From the NCBI RefSeq assembly GCF_018860155.1, contig NZ_JAHKNI010000003.1:1-64000 (forward strand): a stretch of DNA of 64,000 bases, in the 5' to 3' direction. The notes beneath the pieces are model-generated. The model was given only the letters and a program-made list of their open reading frames with translations, was not told where the DNA came from and did not search any database. Source of the stretch: Nocardia albiluteola (lineage in GTDB: Bacteria > Actinomycetota > Actinomycetes > Mycobacteriales > Mycobacteriaceae). The first letter of the stretch is position 1; every line of letters begins with the position of its first letter. Shown in pieces: positions 7,281 through 14,358 of the stretch. A program made the translations under genes and the position numbers.

Positions 7281-8180
7281 ATGCGTACCGAGGGAGATTC
7301 CTGGAGCATCACCACGGGCGTCGGATCCACCGCGCTGTACGTCGCGATGGCCCGCGCGATCGCCGGGCGCGAGCCCGATCCGCTGGCCGTCGATCCGTTC
7401 GCCGAGGTGTTCGTGCGGGCCGCGGGGCCGGAGTGGGCCGCGATGCTCGACGGCGCGTACTCGGGCAATCCGGTCACCGACTCCGAATTCGCTCGGGTCT
7501 TCCGGCAATTCCAGATCGCCCGCACCCGCTACTTCGACGACTATTTCGCCGCGGCGATGGCCGCGGGCATCAGGCAGGTGGTGATCCTGGCCGCGGGCCT
7601 GGACGCGCGCGCCTATCGCCTGGACTGGCCGGACGGCACGGTCGTCTATGAGCTGGACCGACCGCAGGTGCTGGAATTCAAGCGCGAAACCCTGTCCGCC
7701 AAGGGCGACAAGCCCCGGGCCGATCGTCGCGAGGTCGCGGCCGACCTGCGCGAAGACTGGCCGAAGGCATTGCGCGAGCAGGGATTCGACCCCGCATCGC
7801 CGACCGCCTGGCTGGTCGAGGGCCTGCTGATCTACCTGCAGCCCGCCGCCCAGGACGAGCTGTTCACCGCCCTCGATGCGCTCAGCGCCGCCGGCAGCCG
7901 CGTGGCGGTCGAGCAGATGGATCCCCTGACACCGCAGGACCTCGCGGCGATCGAGGATTCGCCCGAGAGCAACGACACCGGCGGCGAGGAGTGGACCAAG
8001 CTGATCTACAACGACCCGCGCCAGGAGGTCGCGGCCTGGCTGGCCGAGCGTGGCTGGCGTGCCGAACGGACCTATGTGGGCGATTATCTTCGCGCACACG
8101 GCCGTTCGACGGCCGGCCTCGGCCCGCAGGCGAGGCTGTTGCCCGCGCGGGTCAGCCTCGTCACGGGGATACGCGAGTAG
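7281..8180 (+). CDS. class I SAM-dependent methyltransferase (TIGR00027 type)
   Basis: 299 residues. The N-terminal Glu-Gly-Asp-Ser-Trp-Ser-Ile/Thr-x-x-Val-Gly-x-Thr-Ala pattern and the Ala-Ala-Gly-Leu-Asp-Ala-Arg-Ala-Tyr-Arg glycine loop near residue 100 match the mycobacterial/nocardial TIGR00027 family (leucine carboxyl methyltransferase fold). A Glu-Leu-Asp acidic residue after the next strand would hold the SAM ribose, and Glu-Gly-Leu-Leu-Ile-Tyr-Leu is the post-II motif. The substrate is unknown; these genes are highly duplicated in Nocardia and Mycobacterium. It is likely cotranscribed with the PucR gene upstream. Confidence 0.9.
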   Translation: MRTEGDSWSITTGVGSTALYVAMARAIAGREPDPLAVDPFAEVFVRAAGPEWAAMLDGAYSGNPVTDSEFARVFRQFQIARTRYFDDYFAAAMAAGIRQVVILAAGLDARAYRLDWPDGTVVYELDRPQVLEFKRETLSAKGDKPRADRREVAADLREDWPKALREQGFDPASPTAWLVEGLLIYLQPAAQDELFTALDALSAAGSRVAVEQMDPLTPQDLAAIEDSPESNDTGGEEWTKLIYNDPRQEVAAWLAERGWRAERTYVGDYLRAHGRSTAGLGPQARLLPARVSLVTGIRE

Positions 8181-8846
8181 TTACTTGCCGCCGGGGTGGC
8201 CGACGGTGGCCAGCGCCGTGGTCCAGTTGGTGGCGATGGCGCTCTGGGCGTCGGTGAGATTGACCTTGCCCGCACACACCAGCGAGTGCAGCTGATTCTC
8301 TACGGTGTCCTTCGGGTTGTTCGGGCCCGCACCGGGTGTGTGGCCGGGCGAGGGCGGTTCGACCCACAGGTTTCGCGGATCGTTGGGGTCGCCGCCGAGT
8401 TCGAGCGAGATCAGATGGTCGTACTCGGCATCGTGCATGGCGCCGGTGAAGCCGTAGGACTTGGCGTTGGCGTCCTTCTCGCGGCCGGTGATGTTGGCGG
8501 GCGGGCGGATCGAGGAGGTGTAGCCGCTCGCGCAGATGGTCTGGGCCTGATCGGCGGAGGTGACCTTCGGATTGGTCGCACCCGGAGTGCAGTTCGGGTC
8601 GGGAAGCGGCTGGCCGTCGGAGGTCTTGCCGTAATGGCATGTGCCGGGGGCCGGTTGGGCCTGCACGGTGTAGGTGCCCGAGGGGCCCGGACCCACCGGA
8701 ACGGACGCGGCGGTCTTGGCTCCGGGGCCGGGCTGGTGGGCCGCGACGGGGGATTTCGTCGCATGGGCGGACGAGCACCCGGCGATGAGCATCGGAACGC
8801 AGAGTATGGACGCGGACAGCGAGATCAGGGTCTTGCGCGTATACAT
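8181..8846 (-). CDS. secreted lipoprotein with HNH-nuclease-like motif
   Basis: 221 residues. ATG 8846 was chosen because it follows AGAGGGAAG and begins a lipoprotein signal peptide (positive Arg-Lys, hydrophobic core, lipobox Leu-Ile-Ala-Gly-Cys at about residue 23). A Pro/Ala-rich linker follows. Near residue 145 an Ala-Glu-Tyr-Asp-His-Leu-Ile-Ser-Leu-Glu-Leu-Gly-Gly segment followed by Pro-Arg-Asn-Leu-Trp matches the Asp-His ... Asn core of secreted HNH-fold nucleases. Whether the catalytic His/Asn geometry is complete is not certain. It would act at the outer face of the cytoplasmic membrane, perhaps degrading extracellular DNA. Confidence 0.75.
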   Translation of the reverse strand: MYTRKTLISLSASILCVPMLIAGCSSAHATKSPVAAHQPGPGAKTAASVPVGPGPSGTYTVQAQPAPGTCHYGKTSDGQPLPDPNCTPGATNPKVTSADQAQTICASGYTSSIRPPANITGREKDANAKSYGFTGAMHDAEYDHLISLELGGDPNDPRNLWVEPPSPGHTPGAGPNNPKDTVENQLHSLVCAGKVNLTDAQSAIATNWTTALATVGHPGGK

Positions 8847-8931
8847 GAACTTCCCTCTAGCCGACGAGCTTTGCGTGCTCATTGTGGGGCATATGTCGCG
8901 AAACGCCCGCGTTAGACACGCGACCAGTTTG

Positions 8932-9540
8932 CTATCGAGGCGAAATTGGGTCCTCAGCATCGGTTTCGGGGGTTGCCTGGGCGGATTCGTAGATGTCTAG
9001 GGCGATCTTGACGGCCGCGTCACGGCATTGCTCGTCGGTCAGCTCGACATCGCCCATCATGCCGACGCTCCAGGAGATCGCCGCGAGTGCCTGGCGCGCA
9101 TGGAAAATCGCCAGCGGATCACGGTCCGGCGCGGTGATGGCGTCGGCGATCTGGCGGAACTGGTAGCGCAGCGCGGCGCCGACGCCCAGCCGGCGGAACG
9201 CTGCCTGGTTCTCGTACATGAAGCGCGTCATATCGCGGCCGGTCTCGTGCATCACCGTGCCGTAGCGCCGCAGGATCTCCCGGCCCGCCTCGCGCGGTGG
9301 CAGATTCGCCGACGCGGCCCACGCGAGGATCTCGTCGACCCCGGCCCGCAGATCGTCGGCGAGGCTGACGACGATGTCCTCCTTTGCGGGGAAGTGGTAG
9401 TAGACCGCGGCTTTCGTGATGCCCAGGCGCTCGGCTATCTGCCGGATCGAGGTCTGGTCATACCCCTGCGCGGAGAACAACTCCATTGCCACCGAACGGA
9501 TTCGGCCGCGGGTGTCGGTCCTTCGCCCTGCCACCCGCAC
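8932..9540 (-). CDS. TetR-family transcriptional regulator
   Basis: About 202 residues with a standard N-terminal TetR helix-turn-helix (residues about 10-55: Gly-Tyr-Asp-Gln-Thr-Ser-Ile, Ile-Ala-Glu-Arg-Leu-Gly-Ile, Ala-Val-Tyr-Tyr-His-Phe). The start is GTG 9540 or, better spaced from GAGGTAG, GTG 9534. It lies 5 bases after a small membrane-protein gene on the same strand, suggesting an operon in which it may repress its own transcript. The ligand is unknown. Confidence 0.9.
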   Translation of the reverse strand: MRVAGRRTDTRGRIRSVAMELFSAQGYDQTSIRQIAERLGITKAAVYYHFPAKEDIVVSLADDLRAGVDEILAWAASANLPPREAGREILRRYGTVMHETGRDMTRFMYENQAAFRRLGVGAALRYQFRQIADAITAPDRDPLAIFHARQALAAISWSVGMMGDVELTDEQCRDAAVKIALDIYESAQATPETDAEDPISPR

Positions 9541-9545
9541 CTACC

Positions 9546-9836
9546 TCAATGCCCGAGTTGTCCGATAATCGATTGCATGAGCGTACCGGCGCTGGTGGCG
9601 ACCGTGCCGCCGATCAGCGCGCCCGCCACCATCTTCGGCGAGTCGAGGCTGCTCCCGCTCCACTTCTCCCAGGCGAACCGGCCGCCGGCATAGATGATCG
9701 CGGTGGTCCCGGACAGCAGCATGAACCACGTGAAGTAATGCACCAGCTGCATGATCTTGTTCGCCAACGGCGGGGTCTCCGGCGTCGGGTTCGAAATCTG
9801 GGCGAGGATGACCTCGTGCACGGCCAACATCATCAT
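9546..9836 (-). CDS. small two-helix integral membrane protein
   Basis: 96 residues. Two hydrophobic segments are clear, at about residues 32-50 (Phe/Trp/Leu-rich) and 68-90 (Gly/Ala/Thr-rich), separated by a short positive loop with Trp-Glu-Lys-Trp. The overall plan (short, two helices, Gly/Ala-rich second helix) is like TrbC/VirB2-type pilin-like proteins, but no conjugation gene is nearby. It starts with three consecutive Met codons, so the exact start is open. It probably shares a transcript with the TetR gene 5 bases downstream. Confidence 0.65.
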   Translation of the reverse strand: MMMLAVHEVILAQISNPTPETPPLANKIMQLVHYFTWFMLLSGTTAIIYAGGRFAWEKWSGSSLDSPKMVAGALIGGTVATSAGTLMQSIIGQLGH

Positions 9837-9991
9837 GGTGAGCTCGTTCCGCGGGGCGAATGGTGCGTCACATACATGGTAGGACGCAACCGCGTTCGCG
9901 GTGCCCGGTCGGAACGGTTGCTACCGAATGTCTTTCGTGTAGATCGGGCTTGACCGACGGGTACGGTGCTGCGGGGCTGTCGAGTTCGGCG

Positions 9992-10189
9992 TTACTCGTA
10001 GTCGAGACCGGCCGACAGATACGCCGCGGCCGCAATCCACTGCCGGCAGCCGACATGGCGGTCGTGCGCACCCAGAATGGTGCGGGCGCGAGCGTAGGTG
10101 AGATCCCACGGTTCACTGCCGCAATCGCCGGATGATGCGGGGCCGCCGTGTGGTTCGCGGAGGCCTGGGGGCCGAATCGTATGGGTCAT
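9992..10189 (-). CDS. small conserved-looking protein beside the XRE module
   Basis: 65 residues. The C-terminal half (Tyr-Ala-Arg-Ala-Arg-x-Ile-Leu, His-Asp-Arg-His-Val-Gly-Cys-Arg-Gln-Trp-Ile-Ala-Ala-Ala-Ala-Tyr-Leu) looks like a compact helical domain found in small actinobacterial proteins near DUF397/XRE genes; this is recalled, not tested. ATG 10189. It is transcribed away from the DUF397 gene, and a TGCA-N8-TGCA dyad (10308-10323) lies 119 bases upstream. Function unknown. Confidence 0.55.
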   Translation of the reverse strand: MTHTIRPPGLREPHGGPASSGDCGSEPWDLTYARARTILGAHDRHVGCRQWIAAAAYLSAGLDYE

Positions 10190-10307
10190 GGACGCCTCTA
10201 GCTGTTCGCTGGGAATTTGCGGTGGTGATGGTGGCGCGGGGCCTAAACCGTCCGGCGTTGTCCGGCCGTGTCGTTGTTGAAGATTTTATGACGATGTCGC
10301 ATGCAAA

Positions 10308-10323
10308 TGCAAGAACATCTGCA
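10308..10323. promoter_or_regulatory. TGCA-N8-TGCA dyad (copy 1)
   Basis: TGCAAGAACATCTGCA, 119 bases upstream of the small minus-strand gene. The same motif with one base changed occurs at 12357-12372, and a partial copy at 10535-10550. Its recurrence around one regulator suggests an operator for the XRE protein encoded between them. Confidence 0.5.
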
Positions 10324-10534
10324 CAGACGAATGTACTTGTCCGGGGGGCGTTGGCGCTCTATGGGTCGTTTTTTCGGCCTAAAACCGACTGTCCGGTTGT
10401 TATTCGTTGCGGGATTCGCAACCTCTTCCGTCTTGACATATCAAGATCGATATTGTTGCCGCCCTTACGGTTTCGATGCGCCGAACTCTCGATCTCCGGC
10501 AACCGACGTGCTATCGTCGGAGTGTCGGTTCATA

Positions 10535-10567
10535 TGCAAGAACATCTGAGTGAACATCTGCAAGAAC
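10535..10567. promoter_or_regulatory. degenerate dyad plus repeated AACATCTG (copy 2)
   Basis: TGCAAGAACATCTGAG (10535-10550) followed by GAACATCTGCAAGAAC (10552-10567), about 55 bases before the DUF397 start. Half-sites of the TGCA-N8-TGCA motif are doubled here, as in an extended operator. Confidence 0.45.
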
Positions 10568-10621
10568 CGGCGGTGCCGCACCGGGCGGCGGTTCGTCACA
10601 CGTCAATTCGAGGAGGCAGAA

Positions 10622-10843
10622 ATGACCGCAGGTGTTGGTCGTACGTCCGACCTGTCCTGGCGCAAGAGCACCTTCAGTAATCCGAGCGGAAACTGCGTAG
10701 AGGTGGCCCACATGGCGAATGGTCTGGTCGCCGTCCGCAATTCCCGGGATCCCGAGGGTGCGGTACTGGTCTATACGCGCCCAGAGATCGATGCATTCCT
10801 GCGCGGAGCAAAGAGTGGGGAATTCGACGATCTCGCAGGGTGA
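10622..10843 (+). CDS. DUF397 domain protein
   Basis: 73 residues. ATG 10622 with GAGGAGG upstream. It shows the whole DUF397 pattern: Leu-x-Trp-Arg-Lys-Ser-Thr-Phe-Ser near the start, Gly-Asn-Cys-Val-Glu-Val-Ala, Val-Arg-Asn-Ser-Arg-Asp-Pro and a Phe-Leu-x-Gly-Ala-Lys end. In actinomycetes this small protein is typically encoded beside an XRE/DUF5753 regulator, as here, and the pair is thought to act together, with antitoxin-like or anti-regulator behaviour in Streptomyces (Scr/Aba/BldB-type systems). Confidence 0.92.
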   Translation: MTAGVGRTSDLSWRKSTFSNPSGNCVEVAHMANGLVAVRNSRDPEGAVLVYTRPEIDAFLRGAKSGEFDDLAG

Positions 10844-10963
10844 ACGGTAACATTGGCCTCGGCGCGGTGTCGGTTCGCGACGAGCGGGTACGTATTCGGC
10901 AACTGCCGTGTACGAGGTTGTGACCTTCACTGCCGGTGATTGTCGAGCATCGGAGTAGATTTC

Positions 10964-11854
10964 ATGATCGCAGAACCCGTTCGGATCGGCCGCGTGGAAT
11001 CGCTTGTCGCCGAACGCGGTCCGACGGCCCTTCGGATCGCGGTCGGCGGTCAGCTCCGCAAATTGCGGGAGCAGGCGCAGATCACGCGCGAGGCGGCCGG
11101 CGAGTACATCCGGGGTTCGCACGCCAAGATCAGCCGGCTCGAGCTCGGGCGCACGGGTTTCAAGGAACGTGACATCCGAGATCTGTTGACGCTGTACGGC
11201 ATTGACGATGCGGATGAGCGCGAGACGCTGCTGGATCTGGTCCGCAAGGCCAATCAGCCCGGCTGGTGGCATCGCTACAGCGATCTGCTGCCGCCCTGGT
11301 TCGAGACCTATCTGGGCCTCGAGCACGCCGCCAAGGCGATCAGAACCTTTGAAGGGCAACTGGTTCCCGGTCTGTTGCAGACCGAGGAGTATGCCCGCGC
11401 CGTCGTTGCGCTGGGCCATGAGAACGTCGAGACCAGCCGCCGTGTCGAGCTGCGCCGCAAGCGGCAGGACATCCTGGAGCGGCGTGGCGGTCCCACGCTG
11501 TGGGCGGTCATCGACGAGTCGGTGCTGCACCGGCCGATCGGCGGTCCCGATGTGCTGCGGGCCCAGCTCGAGCATCTCGTCGAGGCGTCGTCCTGGCCGA
11601 GCGTGACCATTCAGGTGCTGCCGTACGCCGCGGGCGGTAATGCGGCAGCGGGCAGTTCGTTCACGATGCTCCGATTCGCCGAGCCGGAATTGCCCGATAT
11701 TGTCTATTTGGAGCAACTCACCAGTGCGCTGTATCTGGATCGGCAGCAGGACCTGGAGATGTACCGGCAGGTGATGGACCGGCTGAGCGTGCAGGCCGAG
11801 CCACCGGACCGCTCGCGCCGGATGCTGGTCGAAGAGGCCGCCAAGCTGCGCTGA
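10964..11854 (+). CDS. XRE-family regulator with DUF5753 C-terminal domain
   Basis: 296 residues from ATG 10964 (GGAG 10950-10953); a TTG at 10940 in frame is less likely. The N-terminal Cro/C1 helix-turn-helix spans about residues 25-80 (Leu-Arg-Lys-Leu-Arg-Glu ... Ile-Ser-Arg-Leu-Glu-Leu-Gly-Arg). DUF5753 follows: Trp-Phe-Glu-Thr-Tyr-Leu-Gly-Leu-Glu, Gly-Leu-Leu-Gln-Thr-Glu-Glu-Tyr-Ala-Arg, a Leu-Trp-Ala-Val-Ile-Asp-Glu core and Ile-Val-Tyr-Leu-Glu. Such proteins control development and antibiotic production with their DUF397 partner. A strong terminator follows. Confidence 0.92.
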   Translation: MIAEPVRIGRVESLVAERGPTALRIAVGGQLRKLREQAQITREAAGEYIRGSHAKISRLELGRTGFKERDIRDLLTLYGIDDADERETLLDLVRKANQPGWWHRYSDLLPPWFETYLGLEHAAKAIRTFEGQLVPGLLQTEEYARAVVALGHENVETSRRVELRRKRQDILERRGGPTLWAVIDESVLHRPIGGPDVLRAQLEHLVEASSWPSVTIQVLPYAAGGNAAAGSSFTMLRFAEPELPDIVYLEQLTSALYLDRQQDLEMYRQVMDRLSVQAEPPDRSRRMLVEEAAKLR

Positions 11855-11916
11855 TTCCGCTACGGCGGGGGAGTGCGGTATCCCTTCGTCGTCGCGTGGC
11901 ACGACTCGTTGATCAC

Positions 11917-11950
11917 GAAGGGGCCATCGGCTTTCGCCGACGGCCCCTTC
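11917..11950. terminator. intrinsic terminator after the XRE gene
   Basis: GAAGGGGCC pairs with GGCCCCTTC and an inner CGGC/GCCG stem closes a TTTC loop. It lies 63 bases after the XRE stop and just before the convergent small gene; there is no U-tract, as is usual in this GC range. Confidence 0.75.
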
Positions 11951-11976
11951 GCCATCCACGGCTCTCTAGTGAAATA

Positions 11977-12228
11977 TTATTGCTTTATACAAGTTGAGGC
12001 GATGCGCCAGAATGCTTCCGGCTGGAGCGAGGTGAGATTCCAATCGTTCACCATCGCGTGGGCCGTACTGACGATTCGCTCGACATCGAAATCATCGCGT
12101 GTGGCCGCGCCAGTGGACTCGACCGCCTCGATGACGAAACACGTTGCGGTCTCCCGCGAATAAATCTGATGCCCGGTTCGGTTTCTATCGATAATTCCGA
12201 GCCGGCTGAGGTCCAATGGCTGGTTCAT
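11977..12228 (-). CDS. small hypothetical protein, convergent to the XRE gene
   Basis: 83 residues. ATG 12228 with AGGGG about 8 bases upstream. Middle block Cys-Phe-Val-Ile-Glu-Ala-Val-Glu-Ser, then an acidic Asp-Asp-Phe-Asp-Val-Glu and a Trp-containing amphipathic C-terminal helix. No domain name recognised; the composition is less GC-rich than most neighbours. A TGCA-N8-TGCA dyad lies 129 bases upstream, in the same relation as for the small gene on the other side of the XRE module, suggesting a shared regulon. Confidence 0.5.
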   Translation of the reverse strand: MNQPLDLSRLGIIDRNRTGHQIYSRETATCFVIEAVESTGAATRDDFDVERIVSTAHAMVNDWNLTSLQPEAFWRIASTCIKQ

Positions 12229-12356
12229 TCGAACGCCCCTGACGCCACGCCGTGAGCTGACCGAAGGCCTGAATTGGTCTCGGGTTCACCCTACGGCTGT
12301 CTGGTAGTCCCCTGTATTGCCTTGCATGCAGAGTCTATGACCGTGTAGCGAGCAGA

Positions 12357-12372
12357 TGCAAGCACATCTGCA
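12357..12372. promoter_or_regulatory. TGCA-N8-TGCA dyad (copy 3)
   Basis: TGCAAGCACATCTGCA differs by one base from copy 1 (10308-10323). It is 129 bases upstream of the 83-residue gene. Confidence 0.5.
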
Positions 12373-12381
12373 ACATCGAAT

Positions 12382-12400
12382 ATGCAGTCGCAGACTGCAT
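12382..12400. promoter_or_regulatory. inverted repeat ATGCAGTC-GCA-GACTGCAT
   Basis: A perfect 8-bp inverted repeat with a 3-base spacer, 10 bases from dyad copy 3. The size and spacing are typical of a repressor operator; its protein is unknown. Confidence 0.4.
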
Positions 12401-12545
12401 TTCGGCTGCTGAACGGTTGCTGTTGTCTGATTGCGGTGTGTCTCGGGGCTACCGTTACCGCGTTTATGGTGTTGCTATCTGGACGCCGGTTCAATCGTCG
12501 CACGGTAGCGGGGGTGCGTTCGACTTCATGAGAAATTGTCCGGAG

Positions 12546-12612
12546 TGTCGCTGGTGTGTCGCGGTGTGTCGCGGAGTCTGTGTCGTGTCGCGGTCTTCGG
12601 CGTGTCGCGGTG
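12546..12612. repeat. irregular GTGTCGC repeat block
   Basis: The heptamer GTGTCGC or a close variant occurs about six times in 67 bases, with a further GTGTCTC-like unit near 12436. It sits just past the 3' end of the kinase gene. Probably slippage-generated sequence. Confidence 0.6.
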
Positions 12613-12625
12613 TGATCGCGATCCG

Positions 12626-13456
12626 TCACGGCGTGGCGCGGTGGTCGGCCCACTGCAGTGCCGCATCGCGCAGGCCCTGTGTCCAGACGTTGGGCCGCCG
12701 GTCCGCGGTGGCACTCCATTCGCCCGCCAGCGCCGCCGAGAAGGCCCGTAACGCACCGTGTGTCGCCGTGTGCCAAACCGGTACCCGGGCGGCCCAGCGT
12801 TCGGCCTCGACGGGTTCGCGGCCCGCGAAGATGAGCCAGACGATCCAGCACGCCGGATCGATCCATGCCGCGCCGCGCGTGGCCCACGGCCAGTCCACGA
12901 GCCGTGCCGTCCCGGAGTCTTCGATGATGACGTTGCTGTAGTTCCAGTCGGTATGAAGGAGTGCGGTTCCGCCGAACAGGGCCCGGTCCGCGGAGTCGGG
13001 GGCGTAGCGGCCCCAGCGTTTTACCGCATCGTTGAGTTCGACGTCGGGCGGGGGGTGCAGGCGCGCGAGCGTGGTCATCGTCGCGGCCGTCGCCGCCAGG
13101 TCCGAGTCGAGCCGGTAATCGGCGAAGTGTCCGGCTATGTAGTCGAAGCCGAGCAGATCCCAGCCTCCCGCGGTGAGCCGCCAGCGCAGCGCCGGGCCGA
13201 TCGGCACGACGTGCGGTCCGAGCGCGGCCTCGCGCCGCTGGGTCCACACCTCCGGGTCGTCGGCGCGAATGCCCTTGACGAACGTGCGCCCCGCCGCGGT
13301 CTCGATCACGGTGGCGAGGTGGGAGCTGAACCCGGCATCCACGGATTCCACGCGCACTACGGGACCGGCCACCTTGTCGACCGCGGCCCGCGTGGCCTGC
13401 GGTAACTCGGTCCAGCTGCGCCGCAGCGCCGAGGTCTGTACCCGATCCACGTTCAC
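12626..13456 (-). CDS. aminoglycoside phosphotransferase (APH) family kinase
   Basis: 276 residues with a protein-kinase-like fold. The catalytic loop His-Thr-Asp-Trp-Asn-Tyr-Ser-Asn (about residue 168) supplies Asp and Asn, and Leu-Val-Asp-Trp-Pro-Trp-Ala-Thr-Arg-Gly holds the metal-binding Asp. Phe-Val-Lys-Gly near residue 60 would carry the ATP-binding Lys. The family phosphorylates antibiotics, sugars or other small alcohols; lone copies in Nocardia are mostly of unknown substrate. A resistance role is not implied by sequence alone. Confidence 0.88.
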   Translation of the reverse strand: MNVDRVQTSALRRSWTELPQATRAAVDKVAGPVVRVESVDAGFSSHLATVIETAAGRTFVKGIRADDPEVWTQRREAALGPHVVPIGPALRWRLTAGGWDLLGFDYIAGHFADYRLDSDLAATAATMTTLARLHPPPDVELNDAVKRWGRYAPDSADRALFGGTALLHTDWNYSNVIIEDSGTARLVDWPWATRGAAWIDPACWIVWLIFAGREPVEAERWAARVPVWHTATHGALRAFSAALAGEWSATADRRPNVWTQGLRDAALQWADHRATP

Positions 13457-14358
13457 CCTCGAACATCTACCGTGAATGCCCTACTCAGGCAAACGAACTC
13501 GAACGGCCGCAGGCCGGCCGCGACCGAAGATGCGCACGCGGTGACGTCGTGCGCCATGGGTACTCCTCGATTCGCCGGGAGCCCGCTGTGCTTCGCCGGC
13601 GTAGCGAAAACCACTCCGGCGCAGCCGATCTGCCCGACACCCGATGTCAATCCGTCTGTGCAGCACCCGTCGATACCGCCAGCTTCGGTCCGGGCGTCGT
13701 GATCGCAACGTGGCCGCTACCGCCGGTGGCGATATTCCCTGACATCGAGATTACGCTCACCGACTTGCACTCTGCCAGCGGGTTCGGCGGTCCCCCGGCG
13801 CACGTGCGGCGGCCGCTGCGCGTGCTCGGCATGGTGGCGAGCAAATGATACGTGCCCGTAGGAATTTCGCTCGCTCGGGCCTGTCTGTAACTGGTGATAT
13901 TGACGATGAAATTGCATTTCGAGATATCGATCGAGTCGGATTTGTGTTGTGCAACTAGGCTTGTGGCCGATGGTTGATGAATTGTCAGTGGATCATCACG
14001 GTTTCGTGACTTCGATGGTTCCGTGGCCGTATCGTGATCTGCAACGCGGCGCCGGTGTTTGCGCGGTCGGTGCCGCGGTAGGCGCCGGCTCCGCACTCGG
14101 AACAGGAAGGAGAGCCCGGTCCGGTCGCCGCGCCATCCACTGCCGGGCGGCGTCCCGAAATCATCCGCCCGGTAACGCGCCTCGCACCTGGGGCAACTGG
14201 ACTTCCAACCCCTCCCGCCACCCGGTGCGTGTGCGTCGTGGTGGACAACCCCGCCGGATGTCACCCTTACCCCAGCGTCCGGCGGGGCCTCCACATGACA
14301 ACCGAATCCCGGTCCCCTAACCTGCCAGTCGTAAATGCTGGGTCGTAAGGAGTGCTCG
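13457..14358. other. 900-base region without a confident gene
   Basis: Apart from the weakly supported minus-strand frame at 13647-13979 I see no gene. Bases 14000-14340 hold overlapping GC-rich frames on both strands without ribosome binding sites or domain signals. The promoter of the downstream esterase must lie near 14290-14345. Confidence 0.5.
13647..13979 (-). CDS. possible small hypothetical protein, start uncertain
   Basis: The last about 95 codons before TGA 13647-13649 show good coding bias and a beta-rich, Gly/Thr/Ser-rich sequence with three Cys (Lys-Cys-Asn-Phe-Ile-Val, Thr-Cys-Ala-Gly, Glu-Cys-Lys-Ser) that could be an extracellular domain. Upstream the frame stays open but turns Arg/Pro-rich without a signal peptide or ribosome binding site, so the 5' end is a guess. 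It may be a decayed secreted protein. Confidence 0.3.
   Translation of the reverse strand, partial: HQPSATSLVAQHKSDSIDISKCNFIVNITSYRQARASEIPTGTYHLLATMPSTRSGRRTCAGGPPNPLAECKSVSVISMSGNIATGGSGHVAITTPGPKLAVSTGAAQTD

Larger units (their letters stand above)
10190..10621. other. divergent regulatory region
   Basis: This 432-base, relatively AT-rich stretch separates the small minus-strand gene from DUF397. No convincing gene lies in it. It holds a TGCA-N8-TGCA dyad near its left third and a second degenerate copy plus partial repeat just before DUF397, and a TTGACA-like hexamer near 10434. Confidence 0.6.
12229..12625. other. intergenic region with dyads and GTGTCGC repeats
   Basis: No gene is supported in these 397 bases. 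It holds the third TGCA-N8-TGCA copy, a perfect 8+3+8 inverted repeat at 12382-12400, and a block of GTGTCGC repeats next to the end of the kinase gene. Confidence 0.6.

Noticed and set aside
9546..9836. conjugative pilin gene
   Set aside because: Only length and helix plan agree; no conjugation gene is nearby.
12546..12612. CRISPR-like array
   Set aside because: Units are 7 bases without spacers; no cas genes in the window.
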